Under the pieces are notes generated by a model. It made no database searches and was not told the DNA's origin. It was given only the letters and a program-made list of their open reading frames with translations. Below are positions 1 through 8,285 of a DNA stretch of 20,143 bases, piece by piece. Every line of letters begins with the position of its first letter. Position 1 is the first letter of the stretch. A program made the translations under genes and the position numbers. The DNA is taken from contig CAJWZG010000021.1 in NCBI GenBank assembly GCA_913049565.1, positions 1 to 20,143 on the forward strand. The letters run 5' to 3'. The DNA comes from an uncultured Gammaproteobacteria bacterium (GTDB lineage Bacteria > Pseudomonadota > Gammaproteobacteria > Pseudomonadales > Azotimanducaceae_A).

Positions 1-118
1 GTCGGCCCTATTATTGGCGATTTGAACAATTGTTGATAGGTCAAATCTACTCTGACCCTTGACTCTGACCCCTAAATTTTTTTCAGCTTCTTGAAGATCA
101 ACTACAAAAAAAACTCAA
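1..118. other. Upstream leader with short direct repeats, no gene
   Basis: No open frame of note is seen. The 10-base word ACTCTGACCC occurs at 49-58 and again at 62-71, followed by a T-rich run at 75-82. A run of A residues sits just before the sulfatase start. No clear Shine-Dalgarno sequence precedes that start. From memory, similar 'CTCTGACCC' words are common next to REP-associated (Y1) transposases, but no transposase is present here, so this is only a resemblance. Confidence 0.4.
49..71. repeat. Direct repeat ACTCTGACCC, two copies
   Basis: Two identical 10-base copies start 13 bases apart (49-58 and 62-71), upstream of the sulfatase. They may be a remnant of a dispersed repeat or a regulatory site. 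Nothing in the sequence decides between these. Confidence 0.45.
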
Positions 119-1753
119 ATGACTATATCTAAGTATCTCTCAGTGCTCCTATCGCTCATCAGCTGCACAGCCCTCGCAAACACACAACCTAACGTGATTC
201 TATTTTTAGTAGACGACATGGGCTGGGCTGATCTTGGCGTCTATGGAAGCACGTTTCATGAGACACCCAATATTGACCAATTCGCGGCGGAAGGCATCCG
301 ATTTACCGATGCATACGCCGCTGGCCATGTATGTTCACCGACCAGAGCGAGCCTGATGACTGGCAAACATCCAGCCCGACTGAAGCTCACCGACTATTTA
401 CCCGGCAAGCGCCCACCAGATGATACGGAGGCTGTCATTGAAGCCGAGAAAATACCGGCTTTGCCTTTGAAAGAAACCACAATTGCCGAGGTCTTTAAAA
501 CCCAAGGTTACAAAACAGGTCTCTTTGGAAAATGGCATCTCGGCAAGAAAGGATTTGGCCCGACTCAGCAAGGGTTTGACGTCCAGGTGCCGGCTTGGAA
601 CCACTGTTGTCCGGGCGGCGGATACTATCCTCCGTACAAAATGGCCGGGCTAACACGAGAAAACGAAGAGGATGAGTACGTCACCGATCGGGTTTCGAAA
701 CTCGCTGTAGAGTTCATCGAAAAATCCCAAAAAGAACCTTTCTTCCTGTATCTATCACATTTTTCGGTCCACGACCCCATACAAGGTCGTCTCGATTTGG
801 TCGAGAAATATCAACAAAAGCTCACCAAGTTTGACCCACCAAAACGTCCGGAGTTCATTCTCGAAGGCAATCCTGACGACCCAACTCCGTTGTCTCGCAA
901 GGCACTCGACGCACTGATCGATACACCAACACACGCGGGCCACACTCTTTTACCGAATCGCACGGTGAAGGTGAAACAACATCAGGACAACGTTCACTTT
1001 GCCGCTATGGTCGAAAGCATCGATCACAGCTTTGCACGAATCATCAACACCCTCGAACGCTTAAACCTGAGGGACAATACCATTATCTTGTTCTACTCAG
1101 ACAATGGAGGAATGTCGGCAGCCAATTGGTGGAACCGCACACGGGTGGTGCCCGATGAAATGCTCGACAAAGCGTATGCGACCGCCAACCTTCCATTGCG
1201 AGGGGCTAAAGGGTGGCTGTATGAGGGTGGGATTCGAGTGCCATTAATTGTGCAATGGCCAGGTCAAGGAGCACGTGGGGTCACCTCTGCGACCCCCATT
1301 ATCACTGCAGATTTTTTTCCAACCATTCTGGAGATGGCTGGCATTGCCGCATTAGATGATCAACATCTCGACGGTGTGAGCTTTGCGGCGGATGTGCGCG
1401 GAGAGGTATCGCCTGCCAAATCCTTGTTTTGGCATTTTCCGCACTATAGCAATCACGGCATGCAGAGCCCCGCGGGTGCGATCCGTCGAGGGCAGTTCAA
1501 ACTGATTGAATACTTCGAAAATGACACGATACAGCTATTCGATTTGAGCACCGATATTGGTGAAACCACCAACCTCGCTAAGCCACGGGAAAAACTGGCA
1601 CAGTCACTGCTGGACGAACTGCATGGCTGGCGCAAGCGCGTTGGTGCTGCAATGCCGACGAAGCGTACAACAGCGAAGATAGCTGAAGGGTCAGAGCCAG
1701 CATACCAATCGAGTCTTAAATCGGCCGCTCTGGATAAATCCATCAGACATTGA
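119..1753 (+). CDS. Exported sulfatase (arylsulfatase family, type I formylglycine)
   Basis: Hydrolyses sulfate esters, probably in the periplasm. The 544-residue length fits the alkaline-phosphatase-superfamily sulfatases. An N-terminal signal peptide ends near residues 17-20 (TALA); a cysteine at residue 16 in LISC is a possible but weaker lipobox. The metal-binding VDDMGW lies at 31-36. The sulfatase signature CSPTR is at 72-76, where Cys72 would be converted to formylglycine. GKWHLG (137-142) and SDNGG (Asp328, Asn329) are further active-site elements, so all key motifs are intact. The substrate cannot be told from sequence. The maturation enzyme (FGE or anSME) is not in this window. The gene precedes an esterase and a sugar kinase on the same strand, which suggests removal of sulfate from a decorated carbohydrate or ester. 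No good ribosome binding site is seen, but the start matches a typical signal peptide. Confidence 0.93.
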   Translation: MTISKYLSVLLSLISCTALANTQPNVILFLVDDMGWADLGVYGSTFHETPNIDQFAAEGIRFTDAYAAGHVCSPTRASLMTGKHPARLKLTDYLPGKRPPDDTEAVIEAEKIPALPLKETTIAEVFKTQGYKTGLFGKWHLGKKGFGPTQQGFDVQVPAWNHCCPGGGYYPPYKMAGLTRENEEDEYVTDRVSKLAVEFIEKSQKEPFFLYLSHFSVHDPIQGRLDLVEKYQQKLTKFDPPKRPEFILEGNPDDPTPLSRKALDALIDTPTHAGHTLLPNRTVKVKQHQDNVHFAAMVESIDHSFARIINTLERLNLRDNTIILFYSDNGGMSAANWWNRTRVVPDEMLDKAYATANLPLRGAKGWLYEGGIRVPLIVQWPGQGARGVTSATPIITADFFPTILEMAGIAALDDQHLDGVSFAADVRGEVSPAKSLFWHFPHYSNHGMQSPAGAIRRGQFKLIEYFENDTIQLFDLSTDIGETTNLAKPREKLAQSLLDELHGWRKRVGAAMPTKRTTAKIAEGSEPAYQSSLKSAALDKSIRH

Positions 1754-1794
1754 AACCGATCTGGCAGAAGCAACACCATAACGAGAGAACCATC

Positions 1795-1908
1795 ATGAAA
1801 GCCCTTAGCGCGGCATGGTCGCGCCGCAGTCACGACAAGAACATGAGCTATCCAATGGAAGTAGATATCGACCTCCGGAATCACCTCAAGCGGGATCATG
1901 TTCCATGA
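1795..1908 (+). CDS. Possible 37-residue small protein overlapping the esterase start (ATGA)
   Basis: A short frame starts with ATG at 1795 after a GAGAG-like ribosome binding site near 1782-1787. Its TGA stop (1906-1908) overlaps the ATG of the esterase at 1905, giving an ATGA junction typical of translational coupling. The product is highly charged and resembles nothing I recognise. It could be a coupling leader, a real small protein, or the tail of a gene lost by deletion. Evidence for expression is weak. Confidence 0.25.
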   Translation: MKALSAAWSRRSHDKNMSYPMEVDIDLRNHLKRDHVP

Positions 1909-3521
1909 GAGTCCTCGCCAGCATCGTCGCTATCGTGCTGTTAATCGCGGCCGTTATCTTTGGCTATTTCTGGAACCTCCAGCGTGCGGTGCAACAGCTC
2001 GCAGTGTCATCAAGCACGGCGCACATTCTGGCCTGGCCTGACCGCACGACGCTCGACACGCGTCTTGGCACCCTCACCGGGCTCAGCAACGGCCGCGTGC
2101 ATGCATTTCTAGGTATTCGCTACGGCAAGGCACCCAGCGGCGAACATCGTTTCATGCCGCCACGTCGAGCAGACCCTTGGTCAGACGTGCTTGACGCCAC
2201 CACATTTGGCAAACGCGCCTGGCAAAAAACGCAAACCGCCACTGAAACCAACGATGTCGCGCAGATGTCAGAAGACAGTCTGGCGCTGAACATTTTTACA
2301 CCGGCAACGGAGGATAGCCCGCGGCCCGTATTGTTCTGGATTCACGGTGGCGCCTATGTGTCAGGTTCCGGTGAGTACGACGGTTCGGTATTGGCGCAAC
2401 AAGGCGATGTGGTGGTGGTCGCGATCAACTACCGCCTCGGCATTCTCGGTTTTCTTGATCTGTCCTCTTACGGTGATGAATTTACCGGTTCTCATGCCAA
2501 CGGTATTCGCGATCAAATACTGGCGCTGAATTGGGTCCGCGACAACATTGCTGACTATGGCGGCGATCCGGGCAACGTGACCATTTTTGGAGAATCCGCC
2601 GGTGGTGGTTCGGTCATGAGCATTCTGGCGGCACCCACTGCTGACGGACTTTATCACCGCGCCATGTCTCACAGCGGCCCGTCGGTGTTGGCGGTACCCC
2701 GGAAGAAGGATGACTGGCGCCAGCGGTTGGCGGACCAACTCAGCGTCGACATAACAGACCTAGCCACCACACTGAAAAGCCTGCCTGCCAACGAGATTAT
2801 AAATGCCCAGGACGGAGCCAACTATCGCACTGGGCGTGCGGTTGATGGAACAGTTGTTACCCGCACACCGGAACAGGCACTGATCGAGCGCGGTAATAAC
2901 GGAGTCCCGCTCATTGCCGGCAGCAATCGCGATGAAGGCAATTTCTTTTCGCGCATGATGCCGCCAATGACGTACGACATGATGGCGCGAGGTATGGTGC
3001 CGCCGACCGCGGGCGTCAGCGGCGATGAATACGTCGATCAACTCGCCGAAGAGTATCCGCAAGACAGCAGTAAGCAACGTATCGAACGCATGTTGAACGA
3101 GGTGTTCCATCGTCCCGCCACGAACTGGGCAGTTCGGGCCAGCGCGGCAGGACCTGGGGGTTGGCTGTATAGATTCGACCTGCCATCGCAGGTGCCGGAT
3201 CTCGGCGCCGCCCATGCGCTGGAAATCGCCTTCACGTTCAATAACTTCGCCGGAGGAGCACCGGATGATGCATTTCTCTATGACCGCAACGACCCACAGG
3301 TGCGAAAGCTCGCACTCGACTGGTCAAATACAATCATTCGCTTCGCCCGCAGCGGTGACCCCAACGGTGCTGGTCTGCCGTCGTGGCCGCGCTACACCGC
3401 AGAAACCCGCCAGGCGATGATTCTCGACGCAGCGCCGCGCATCGATGCCAATATCTATCTGCAGGAAAGAACACGCTGGGGTCACATGGAGTCCTCGTCT
3501 GCACAATTGCAGCAGCCATGA
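1905..3521 (+). CDS. Membrane-anchored or exported type B carboxylesterase
   Basis: Cleaves carboxylic esters by a serine mechanism. With the start at 1905 the protein has 538 residues and opens with a basic residue and a long hydrophobic stretch (about residues 3-22), which is a signal anchor or signal peptide. An in-frame start at 1815 would place 30 hydrophilic residues before it, so 1905 is preferred. The N-terminal body has the family pattern GxxxxFLGIRYGKAP. The nucleophile motif GESAGG places Ser231. Glu344 in SNRDEGN and His437 in GAAHALE complete the expected triad, and the oxyanion-hole segment WIHGGAY is present. The protein looks intact. It follows the sulfatase and precedes the ribokinase-like gene by 22 bases, so the three probably form one transcript. 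Deacylation of an esterified carbohydrate or aromatic ester is an inference from that context. Confidence 0.92.
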   Translation: MRVLASIVAIVLLIAAVIFGYFWNLQRAVQQLAVSSSTAHILAWPDRTTLDTRLGTLTGLSNGRVHAFLGIRYGKAPSGEHRFMPPRRADPWSDVLDATTFGKRAWQKTQTATETNDVAQMSEDSLALNIFTPATEDSPRPVLFWIHGGAYVSGSGEYDGSVLAQQGDVVVVAINYRLGILGFLDLSSYGDEFTGSHANGIRDQILALNWVRDNIADYGGDPGNVTIFGESAGGGSVMSILAAPTADGLYHRAMSHSGPSVLAVPRKKDDWRQRLADQLSVDITDLATTLKSLPANEIINAQDGANYRTGRAVDGTVVTRTPEQALIERGNNGVPLIAGSNRDEGNFFSRMMPPMTYDMMARGMVPPTAGVSGDEYVDQLAEEYPQDSSKQRIERMLNEVFHRPATNWAVRASAAGPGGWLYRFDLPSQVPDLGAAHALEIAFTFNNFAGGAPDDAFLYDRNDPQVRKLALDWSNTIIRFARSGDPNGAGLPSWPRYTAETRQAMILDAAPRIDANIYLQERTRWGHMESSSAQLQQP

Positions 3522-3531
3522 ACTACAACAA

Positions 3532-3538
3532 AGGGAGG
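3532..3538 (+). promoter_or_regulatory. Strong ribosome binding site fixing the ribokinase start
   Basis: AGGGAGG lies five bases before the ATG at 3544. It decides against the upstream in-frame start at 3445, which would lie inside the esterase gene. Confidence 0.8.
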
Positions 3539-3543
3539 TGGTC

Positions 3544-4500
3544 ATGACAAAGGCTCAGGATGGGACGGTAGTTGTTCTCGGCAGCACCAATTGGGATATT
3601 TGCATGCATTTGCCGCGTCTACCGGCACTGGGTGAAACCGTGGGTGGTGGCCGCTTGCGTGCCGCAATTGGCGGCAAAGGCGCGAACCAGGCTGTGGCCT
3701 GCCACCTGGCCGAAGCACCGACACAGTTCATCAGTTGCATCGGTGACGACACCAGTGCGGCCACCATCCGCCAAGAATTCCGCACCCTGAAACTGGACGA
3801 TGCACATGTAGCGGATATAGCGAACTGCAGCACCGGCACCGCATGCATCTTTGTGAATGCCGAAGGTGAAAACTGCATAGGCATCACCGCCGGGGCCAAT
3901 GCCCATCTGAGCATTGCGATGGTTGAAGAGGCACGACAGTTGTTAGCCCAGGCCAAGGTGCTGTTATTGCAACTGGAAACACCGCTAGCATCAGTACTGC
4001 GCGCTGCCGAACTAGCGCACACCGGCGGTGCCCGAGTGGTTCTCAATCCTGCCCCGGCACCGGCGCAGCCCTTGCCCGATCAGCTGTATAAATGGATAGA
4101 TGTGCTGACGCCGAATCGCGGCGAACTCGCCGAACTAGCTGAGGTTGCCACATATACCGACGCTGGGTTACACGCCGCGTGCGAACGATTGTTAACACAA
4201 GGGGTGAACAATATAGTGGTCACGCTAGGCGGCGACGGTGTGCTGTTGGCCACTACAACAGGCGGTAAGCTACACACTGAACGGTATGCGGCATATCACG
4301 TGCAGGCTGTAGATACCACAGCTGCGGGTGATGTTTTCAATGGCTACCTTGCAGCGCAGTTACGCGATCCGGGCACCTCGGTGACCGCCGCTCTGCAGCA
4401 GGCTATGGCCGCTGCGGCGCTGTCCGTAACGCGCGAGGGCGCGCTGCCATCGATTCCTACAAGTCTGGCGGTCACCGAGTTTCGGACACAGCATGACTGA
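3544..4500 (+). CDS. rbsK: Ribokinase-like PfkB-family sugar kinase
   Basis: Phosphorylates a sugar, most likely ribose or a related pentose, using ATP in the cytoplasm. The 318-residue length matches ribokinases. The first PfkB signature GGKGANQA is at residues 43-50, preceded by the substrate-side pattern LPALGETVGGG. The second signature DTTAAGD is at 257-263, with Asp263 as the predicted catalytic base. The segment LNPAPA followed by TPNRGE is typical of the ribokinase branch. No signal peptide is present, so this is one of only two cytoplasmic products of the cluster. The start is fixed by a strong ribosome binding site. It converges with the XylR-like regulator, leaving only three bases between the stops. 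Substrates other than ribose (another pentose or a nucleoside) remain possible; the gene symbol is given at family level. Confidence 0.85.
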   Translation: MTKAQDGTVVVLGSTNWDICMHLPRLPALGETVGGGRLRAAIGGKGANQAVACHLAEAPTQFISCIGDDTSAATIRQEFRTLKLDDAHVADIANCSTGTACIFVNAEGENCIGITAGANAHLSIAMVEEARQLLAQAKVLLLQLETPLASVLRAAELAHTGGARVVLNPAPAPAQPLPDQLYKWIDVLTPNRGELAELAEVATYTDAGLHAACERLLTQGVNNIVVTLGGDGVLLATTTGGKLHTERYAAYHVQAVDTTAAGDVFNGYLAAQLRDPGTSVTAALQQAMAAAALSVTREGALPSIPTSLAVTEFRTQHD

Positions 4501-4503
4501 AAG

Positions 4504-5727
4504 TTAAACACGCGCCGCATGGTACAACGCATTATATTGTCTCCACGAATCACCTTGTGCCCGTCGCCTGAACGCAATCGGCGTCAGCCCTGTTTTCCGT
4601 GTGAACGTGCGAACCAAACTTGCGTGTCCTGAAAACCCCGCTTGATGAGCGACCGCGACTATTTTTAAATCCGTGTCGAGAAGCAAGTGTTGTGCTTCCT
4701 CCAAACGCATGTCGGTAAGCACTTCACTGATGCCGCGACCGAGCTCATGTTGAAACAGGCTGTACAGTTTGCGCCTTGAGCTCGGGCTTGCTCTGACCAC
4801 ATCATCCACATTCACCGACGGATCGGAGGCATTGTCCGCGAGGAAAGACAATGCAGCTTGCAAGGTGGTGTCTGCCGTCGCATACATATCGCTGCTGCGT
4901 CGAACCACCAGATGCGACGGTGGGATTAGCATGGGTTCTGTCGGCGGTGTTTCTCCGTGCATCAGTCGGTCCAGCAACTCGGCCGCTCGGTAACCATGCA
5001 GTCTGTGATTAACATCTACACTGGTTAACGGCATCTCACCCAGTTCGCACAGCGCGATGTTGTTGCCCATACTGGTAACTACAATGTCATTGGGAATAGA
5101 CAAGCCGGCCAGTTGACAGGCTTCGGTAACCACCGGCAAATCCTTGTCGTAGTTAAGCATGACCCCCAGAGGTTTAGGTAGCTCCTGCAATAAGGTGGCC
5201 AGGAGTTTCTGTTTCTGGATCATGCGATCGGATCCGTGGCGCAGTGCGCCAAAGTCTATGGGGTAATAGGTCGCCTCTGTACTGGCGATTATGGCCCGCA
5301 GGGCCTGTTCGCGTACTTGCTGTTGTTGAATCGATCTATGCTTCAAAAACGTAATATGGCGAATTCCGCGCTCAAGTAGATGTTGTGCCCCCATGGCGAC
5401 GATTGCATGATCATCTTGGACGACTTTTGGGTAGTTCGAAGCTCGTGCGTCAGAGCCCATGTCAACCACCGGTATCTGCAATTGATCGGCGTAGCGCCCA
5501 AGTGCCGTCTGATCGCCGAACAGCATTGTCACCAGGCCGTCAGCCAGTTGGTTCCTCAGCGCTTCGATGTTACCACCATGAGAGGCTAATCCGTGCAGAA
5601 ACCAGCCAGCTTTGCGTGCGTAGTCGAGCACGCCGAATTCGCTTTCGATGTCGATCCATGCAGGAAAGTAGATTACATTTTTTCTTTTACTTTGGGGTCG
5701 CAATTGGGTCCCTCGAACGTCTGCCAC
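4504..5727 (-). CDS. XylR-like transcriptional regulator (PBP-type sensor + AraC DNA-binding domain)
   Basis: A 407-residue regulator, close in length to enterobacterial XylR (about 390). The first roughly 280 residues have a LacI/periplasmic-binding-protein-like layout that would bind a sugar inducer: for example DGLVTMLFGD, then VVDMGSDA, then a stretch ending HITFLKH. The last roughly 100 residues form an AraC-type pair of helix-turn-helix units, seen in MRLEEAQHLLL, IVAVAHQAGFSGHASLVRTF and the closing signature TGLTPIAFRR. The annotated start is GTG at 5727 with a poor ribosome binding site; the conserved core begins within about 15 residues of it, so a start a few codons inward (for example a TTG) is possible. 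It is divergent from the PQQ dehydrogenase operon. The 21-bp-spaced repeats between the two genes are its likely binding site. The inducer is probably a pentose-type sugar, but this is inferred. Confidence 0.88.
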   Translation of the reverse strand: MADVRGTQLRPQSKRKNVIYFPAWIDIESEFGVLDYARKAGWFLHGLASHGGNIEALRNQLADGLVTMLFGDQTALGRYADQLQIPVVDMGSDARASNYPKVVQDDHAIVAMGAQHLLERGIRHITFLKHRSIQQQQVREQALRAIIASTEATYYPIDFGALRHGSDRMIQKQKLLATLLQELPKPLGVMLNYDKDLPVVTEACQLAGLSIPNDIVVTSMGNNIALCELGEMPLTSVDVNHRLHGYRAAELLDRLMHGETPPTEPMLIPPSHLVVRRSSDMYATADTTLQAALSFLADNASDPSVNVDDVVRASPSSRRKLYSLFQHELGRGISEVLTDMRLEEAQHLLLDTDLKIVAVAHQAGFSGHASLVRTFTRKTGLTPIAFRRRAQGDSWRQYNALYHAARV

Positions 5728-5934
5728 CTAGATCGGATTTGCACACAAAGTATATTGAAATGCACATAAATGCGAATGTTTCCTGCTAGGTTACCTTTGC
5801 TCCGTCATCGTTGAAGCGGCTGCTATGCCGAGGGCATGCCTAAGCTATGGCGCTTTTTCAATATCATACCCGAGTCGCTCAGCGAGCAGATATGCCGCAC
5901 CACAATTTTGATACCTAACTGATTTGGACCCACG
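5728..5934. promoter_or_regulatory. Divergent promoter region between regulator and PQQ dehydrogenase operon
   Basis: This 207-base non-coding region separates the regulator gene (leftward) from the long rightward operon, so it must carry promoters for both unless transcripts run through from outside. It is AT-rich at 5738-5780, where the operator-like repeats lie. No convincing sigma-70 -35/-10 pair could be named with confidence. A short inverted repeat (ATGCC/GGCAT) is visible around 5824-5836. Confidence 0.6.
5740..5771. promoter_or_regulatory. Candidate operator: TGCACAyAAAk direct repeats spaced 21 bp
   Basis: TGCACACAAAG (5740-5750) and TGCACATAAAT (5761-5771) match at 9 of 11 positions and start exactly 21 bp apart. 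This is the spacing of paired half-sites bound on one DNA face by AraC-family dimers such as AraC and XylR. They lie about 13 bp upstream of the regulator's start codon and 160 bp upstream of the PQQ dehydrogenase. Binding by the adjacent regulator is inferred. Confidence 0.55.
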
Positions 5935-8097
5935 ATGAATTCAAATCCGCGCCGACATTGCAGTTTGACTGCCTTCACCTCTTCTTTCGCTCTCATGGGG
6001 GGGCTCATGGCGGGGCTCATGGGGTGTGCACCAGAAGAGCCCACTGCCATAAGTGTAGACGACACACGCATTATTAACGCAACCGCACGCGAGCCCGGCA
6101 GTTGGCTCACTCACGGCCAAACATACAAAGAACAACGCTTTTCCCAGTTGACCCAGATTAACCAGGACAACATTAACGATCTTGGGCTGGCCTGGAGCAA
6201 GCAAATAGGCGACTTCAATATGCGCATGCAAGGTACACCGCTCGTTATGGATGGCGTCATGTACGCCACCAACGGTTGGAGTGTGGTTTACGCACTGGAC
6301 GCAGCGAGCGGCGAGGAGATCTGGCGCCACGACCCGCAGGTGGATCGTTCATACGTACGTCTGGCTTGTTGTGGGCCGGCCCATAACCGGGGTGTCGCCG
6401 CTTACCAGGGCAAGATTTATGTCGCCACTTTCGACGGTCGTCTGATTGCATTAGACGCACAGGACGGAAGTCTGCATTGGGACATAGACACCTATCATCC
6501 CTCTGCTTTGGGCCGCTTCAACATCACCGGGGCACCTCGCGTCGCCCTAGGCAAAGTTTTTATCGGCCAAGGTAGCTCCGAGTCTGGGCATCGGCGAGGC
6601 TATGTCACTGCCTACGACGCAAACACAGGCGAGGTGGATTGGCGCTTTTATCTGGTGCCTGGCGATCCAAGCAAACCCTTCGAACATCCTGAAATGGAAA
6701 TGGCCGCCAAAACCTGGGGCGGCGAGTGGTGGAAGTATGGCGGTGGTGGCACCGCATGGAATTCTCTTGTTTACGACGAAGAGTTAGGTTCGCTGTACAT
6801 CGGTGTCGGCAACGGCGCGCCCTGGCCGCGCGACATTCGCTCACCCGGCGGCGGTGATGACCTGTTTTTGTCAACGATCATATCGGTAGATGTGCAGACC
6901 GGCCGCATGAACTGGTATTACCAGACAGTACCTGGCGACAATTGGGATTTCAGCTCGGCCATGGACATCACCTTGAGCGATCTCGTCGTAGACGGGAAGC
7001 CTCGCAAAGTCCTGCTGCAAGCGCCTAAAAATGGCTTTTTTTATGTGATCGATCGCGAAACCGGAGAACTCCTGCGCGCACATCCCTATACCGACGCCAT
7101 CACCTGGGCAACCCACGTTGATTTGGAAACGGGTAGACCAGTAGAAAATCCCGATGTCGTCTACGAAACCAAGCCCCAATGGATCCTTCCTGCAAACGCC
7201 GGGGCCCACAATTGGGAACCGCAGTCCTGGGATGAAGCTAACGGCATCATGTATTTTTACTATCACGACAAGCCGGCATTCTATTCATTGGACGAGGAAT
7301 TTGTGAAGACAGGCGTCTACAAGATTCGCGATCGGGGTGTCAGCCTGGGCTGGGGAGAAGGCGAGTATCGACGCGGACTCATAAAACAGGCCGCGCCACG
7401 CCCACCTACCCAGGGTTATATAGGCGCATTCGATCCGCTCACCGGCAAATACAAATGGCGCCACAAACTAAAGGAACCGCACAACGGCGGCGTATTAGCC
7501 ACCGCTGCAAATTTGTTGTTCCAAGGCGAGCGCGATGGCCTCTTCGTGGCACGCAACACCAACGACGGCCTGCCTATATGGGAGTTTGACGCCCAGGGGC
7601 TATTCAGTTCCGCAGTGATGAGCTACGCGGTAGGCAACGAACAGTATGTGGCCACCATGGTCAGCGGCAATAGAGCGATCGGCCTGGGCGGCACCTTATT
7701 GGTGTTTAAGATCGGCGGCACAGCCGCACTACCCCCCATCAAATCAGTAACTCTGGAAGTGCCCGTGCAACCTGCGACCAAATTTGACATCGGCCTGTAC
7801 GTGCAGGGCCAGGATCTCTATCAGGCCCAATGTGCAAACTGTCACGGCAGCATCGAAGGCACAGCTGAAACCCTGATTACCGCACCTGACCTGCGCACAA
7901 TGAATCAAGCGACCCACGCCGAATTTATCGACATCGTGCGGCATGGCGCCCGGGCAGATCAAGGCATGCCAAGCTTCGCCGAGTTACTCAACGATGCCGA
8001 CTCCGAGGCGATGCGCCACTATTTAATCAGAGAAGCCAACCTTCTACGCGCCGACCTCAAAAAAGAATCCGCAACAATTCCAGAGAACAATAGTTAG
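5935..8097 (+). CDS. PQQ-dependent quinohaemoprotein alcohol dehydrogenase (type II, lipoprotein)
   Basis: Oxidises an alcohol (or sugar hydroxyl) in the periplasm using pyrroloquinoline quinone, passing electrons to its own haem c. The 720-residue length fits type II quinohaemoprotein dehydrogenases. The signal sequence ends in LMGC at about residue 31, an imperfect lipobox that suggests outer- or inner-membrane anchoring. The beta-propeller has many A/G-x-D-x-x-T/S-G-x-x-x-W repeats. The adjacent cysteines of ACCG (145-146) match the vicinal disulfide next to PQQ. GDNWDF at 334-339 supplies the likely catalytic Asp338. The C-terminal cytochrome domain has CANCH (633-637) with Met678 as the likely distal ligand. 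The protein looks intact. It opens an eight-gene operon divergent from the regulator. The substrate is unknown. Confidence 0.93.
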   Translation: MNSNPRRHCSLTAFTSSFALMGGLMAGLMGCAPEEPTAISVDDTRIINATAREPGSWLTHGQTYKEQRFSQLTQINQDNINDLGLAWSKQIGDFNMRMQGTPLVMDGVMYATNGWSVVYALDAASGEEIWRHDPQVDRSYVRLACCGPAHNRGVAAYQGKIYVATFDGRLIALDAQDGSLHWDIDTYHPSALGRFNITGAPRVALGKVFIGQGSSESGHRRGYVTAYDANTGEVDWRFYLVPGDPSKPFEHPEMEMAAKTWGGEWWKYGGGGTAWNSLVYDEELGSLYIGVGNGAPWPRDIRSPGGGDDLFLSTIISVDVQTGRMNWYYQTVPGDNWDFSSAMDITLSDLVVDGKPRKVLLQAPKNGFFYVIDRETGELLRAHPYTDAITWATHVDLETGRPVENPDVVYETKPQWILPANAGAHNWEPQSWDEANGIMYFYYHDKPAFYSLDEEFVKTGVYKIRDRGVSLGWGEGEYRRGLIKQAAPRPPTQGYIGAFDPLTGKYKWRHKLKEPHNGGVLATAANLLFQGERDGLFVARNTNDGLPIWEFDAQGLFSSAVMSYAVGNEQYVATMVSGNRAIGLGGTLLVFKIGGTAALPPIKSVTLEVPVQPATKFDIGLYVQGQDLYQAQCANCHGSIEGTAETLITAPDLRTMNQATHAEFIDIVRHGARADQGMPSFAELLNDADSEAMRHYLIREANLLRADLKKESATIPENNS
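5992..6027 (+). repeat. Three 12-bp tandem units in the signal peptide
   Basis: Three in-frame 12-base units of the form CTCATGGSGGGG (the last ending GTGT) encode LMGG, LMAG and LMGC, making up the hydrophobic core and lipobox of the PQQ dehydrogenase signal. Such units can change number by slippage without shifting the frame. Confidence 0.7.
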
Positions 8098-8100
8098 TGC

Positions 8101-8233
8101 CTGTCCAAAATGCGAAAAATTTTGGGACCGCACTAAGCGAGGACAGGAGTCCGGGTCAAAACCCGCAGGTTTTTGGGTGGTTCCTGAAAAAACCCGTTGG
8201 GACAAAATGGCATGAATGGCATTTTTGGACGGG
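8101..8233. repeat. Inverted-repeat-rich, strongly foldable spacer
   Basis: GTCCAAAATGC (8103-8113) is mirrored by GCATTTTTGGAC (8219-8230), an outer inverted repeat with one extra base. Inside lie a local hairpin (GTCCAAAAT at 8103-8111 with ATTTTGGGAC at 8119-8128), GGGT/ACCC at 8153-8164, and a GGTTTTT/AAAAAACC pairing within about 8167-8194. The element fills most of the gap between the PQQ dehydrogenase and the DUF6152-like gene. It could be an RNA-processing or transcript-stability structure, or a REP- or MITE-like insertion. Confidence 0.5.
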
Positions 8234-8285
8234 AACGCGCAACACCGCATGCACACAATTCACTATTGCATTCCAGAGGACCACC

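Noticed and set aside
1453..1899. 148-codon frame on the - strand over the sulfatase end
   Set aside because: It lies opposite the conserved sulfatase C-terminus, has a low-complexity Ser/Arg-rich composition, and matches no family; it is a shadow.
3555..4046. 163-codon frame on the - strand within the kinase gene
   Set aside because: It is antisense to intact PfkB motifs and has an Ala/Ser/Arg-rich shadow composition with no recognisable domain.
5385..5789. 134-codon + strand frame over the regulator start and promoter
   Set aside because: It is antisense to the conserved regulator N-terminus, and the product is Arg/Ser-rich without family features.
8097..8285. In-frame N-terminal extension of the DUF6152-like gene
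   Set aside because: It would start on a GTG overlapping the previous stop and place 63 residues before a clear signal peptide; the ATG at 8286 has a good ribosome binding site.
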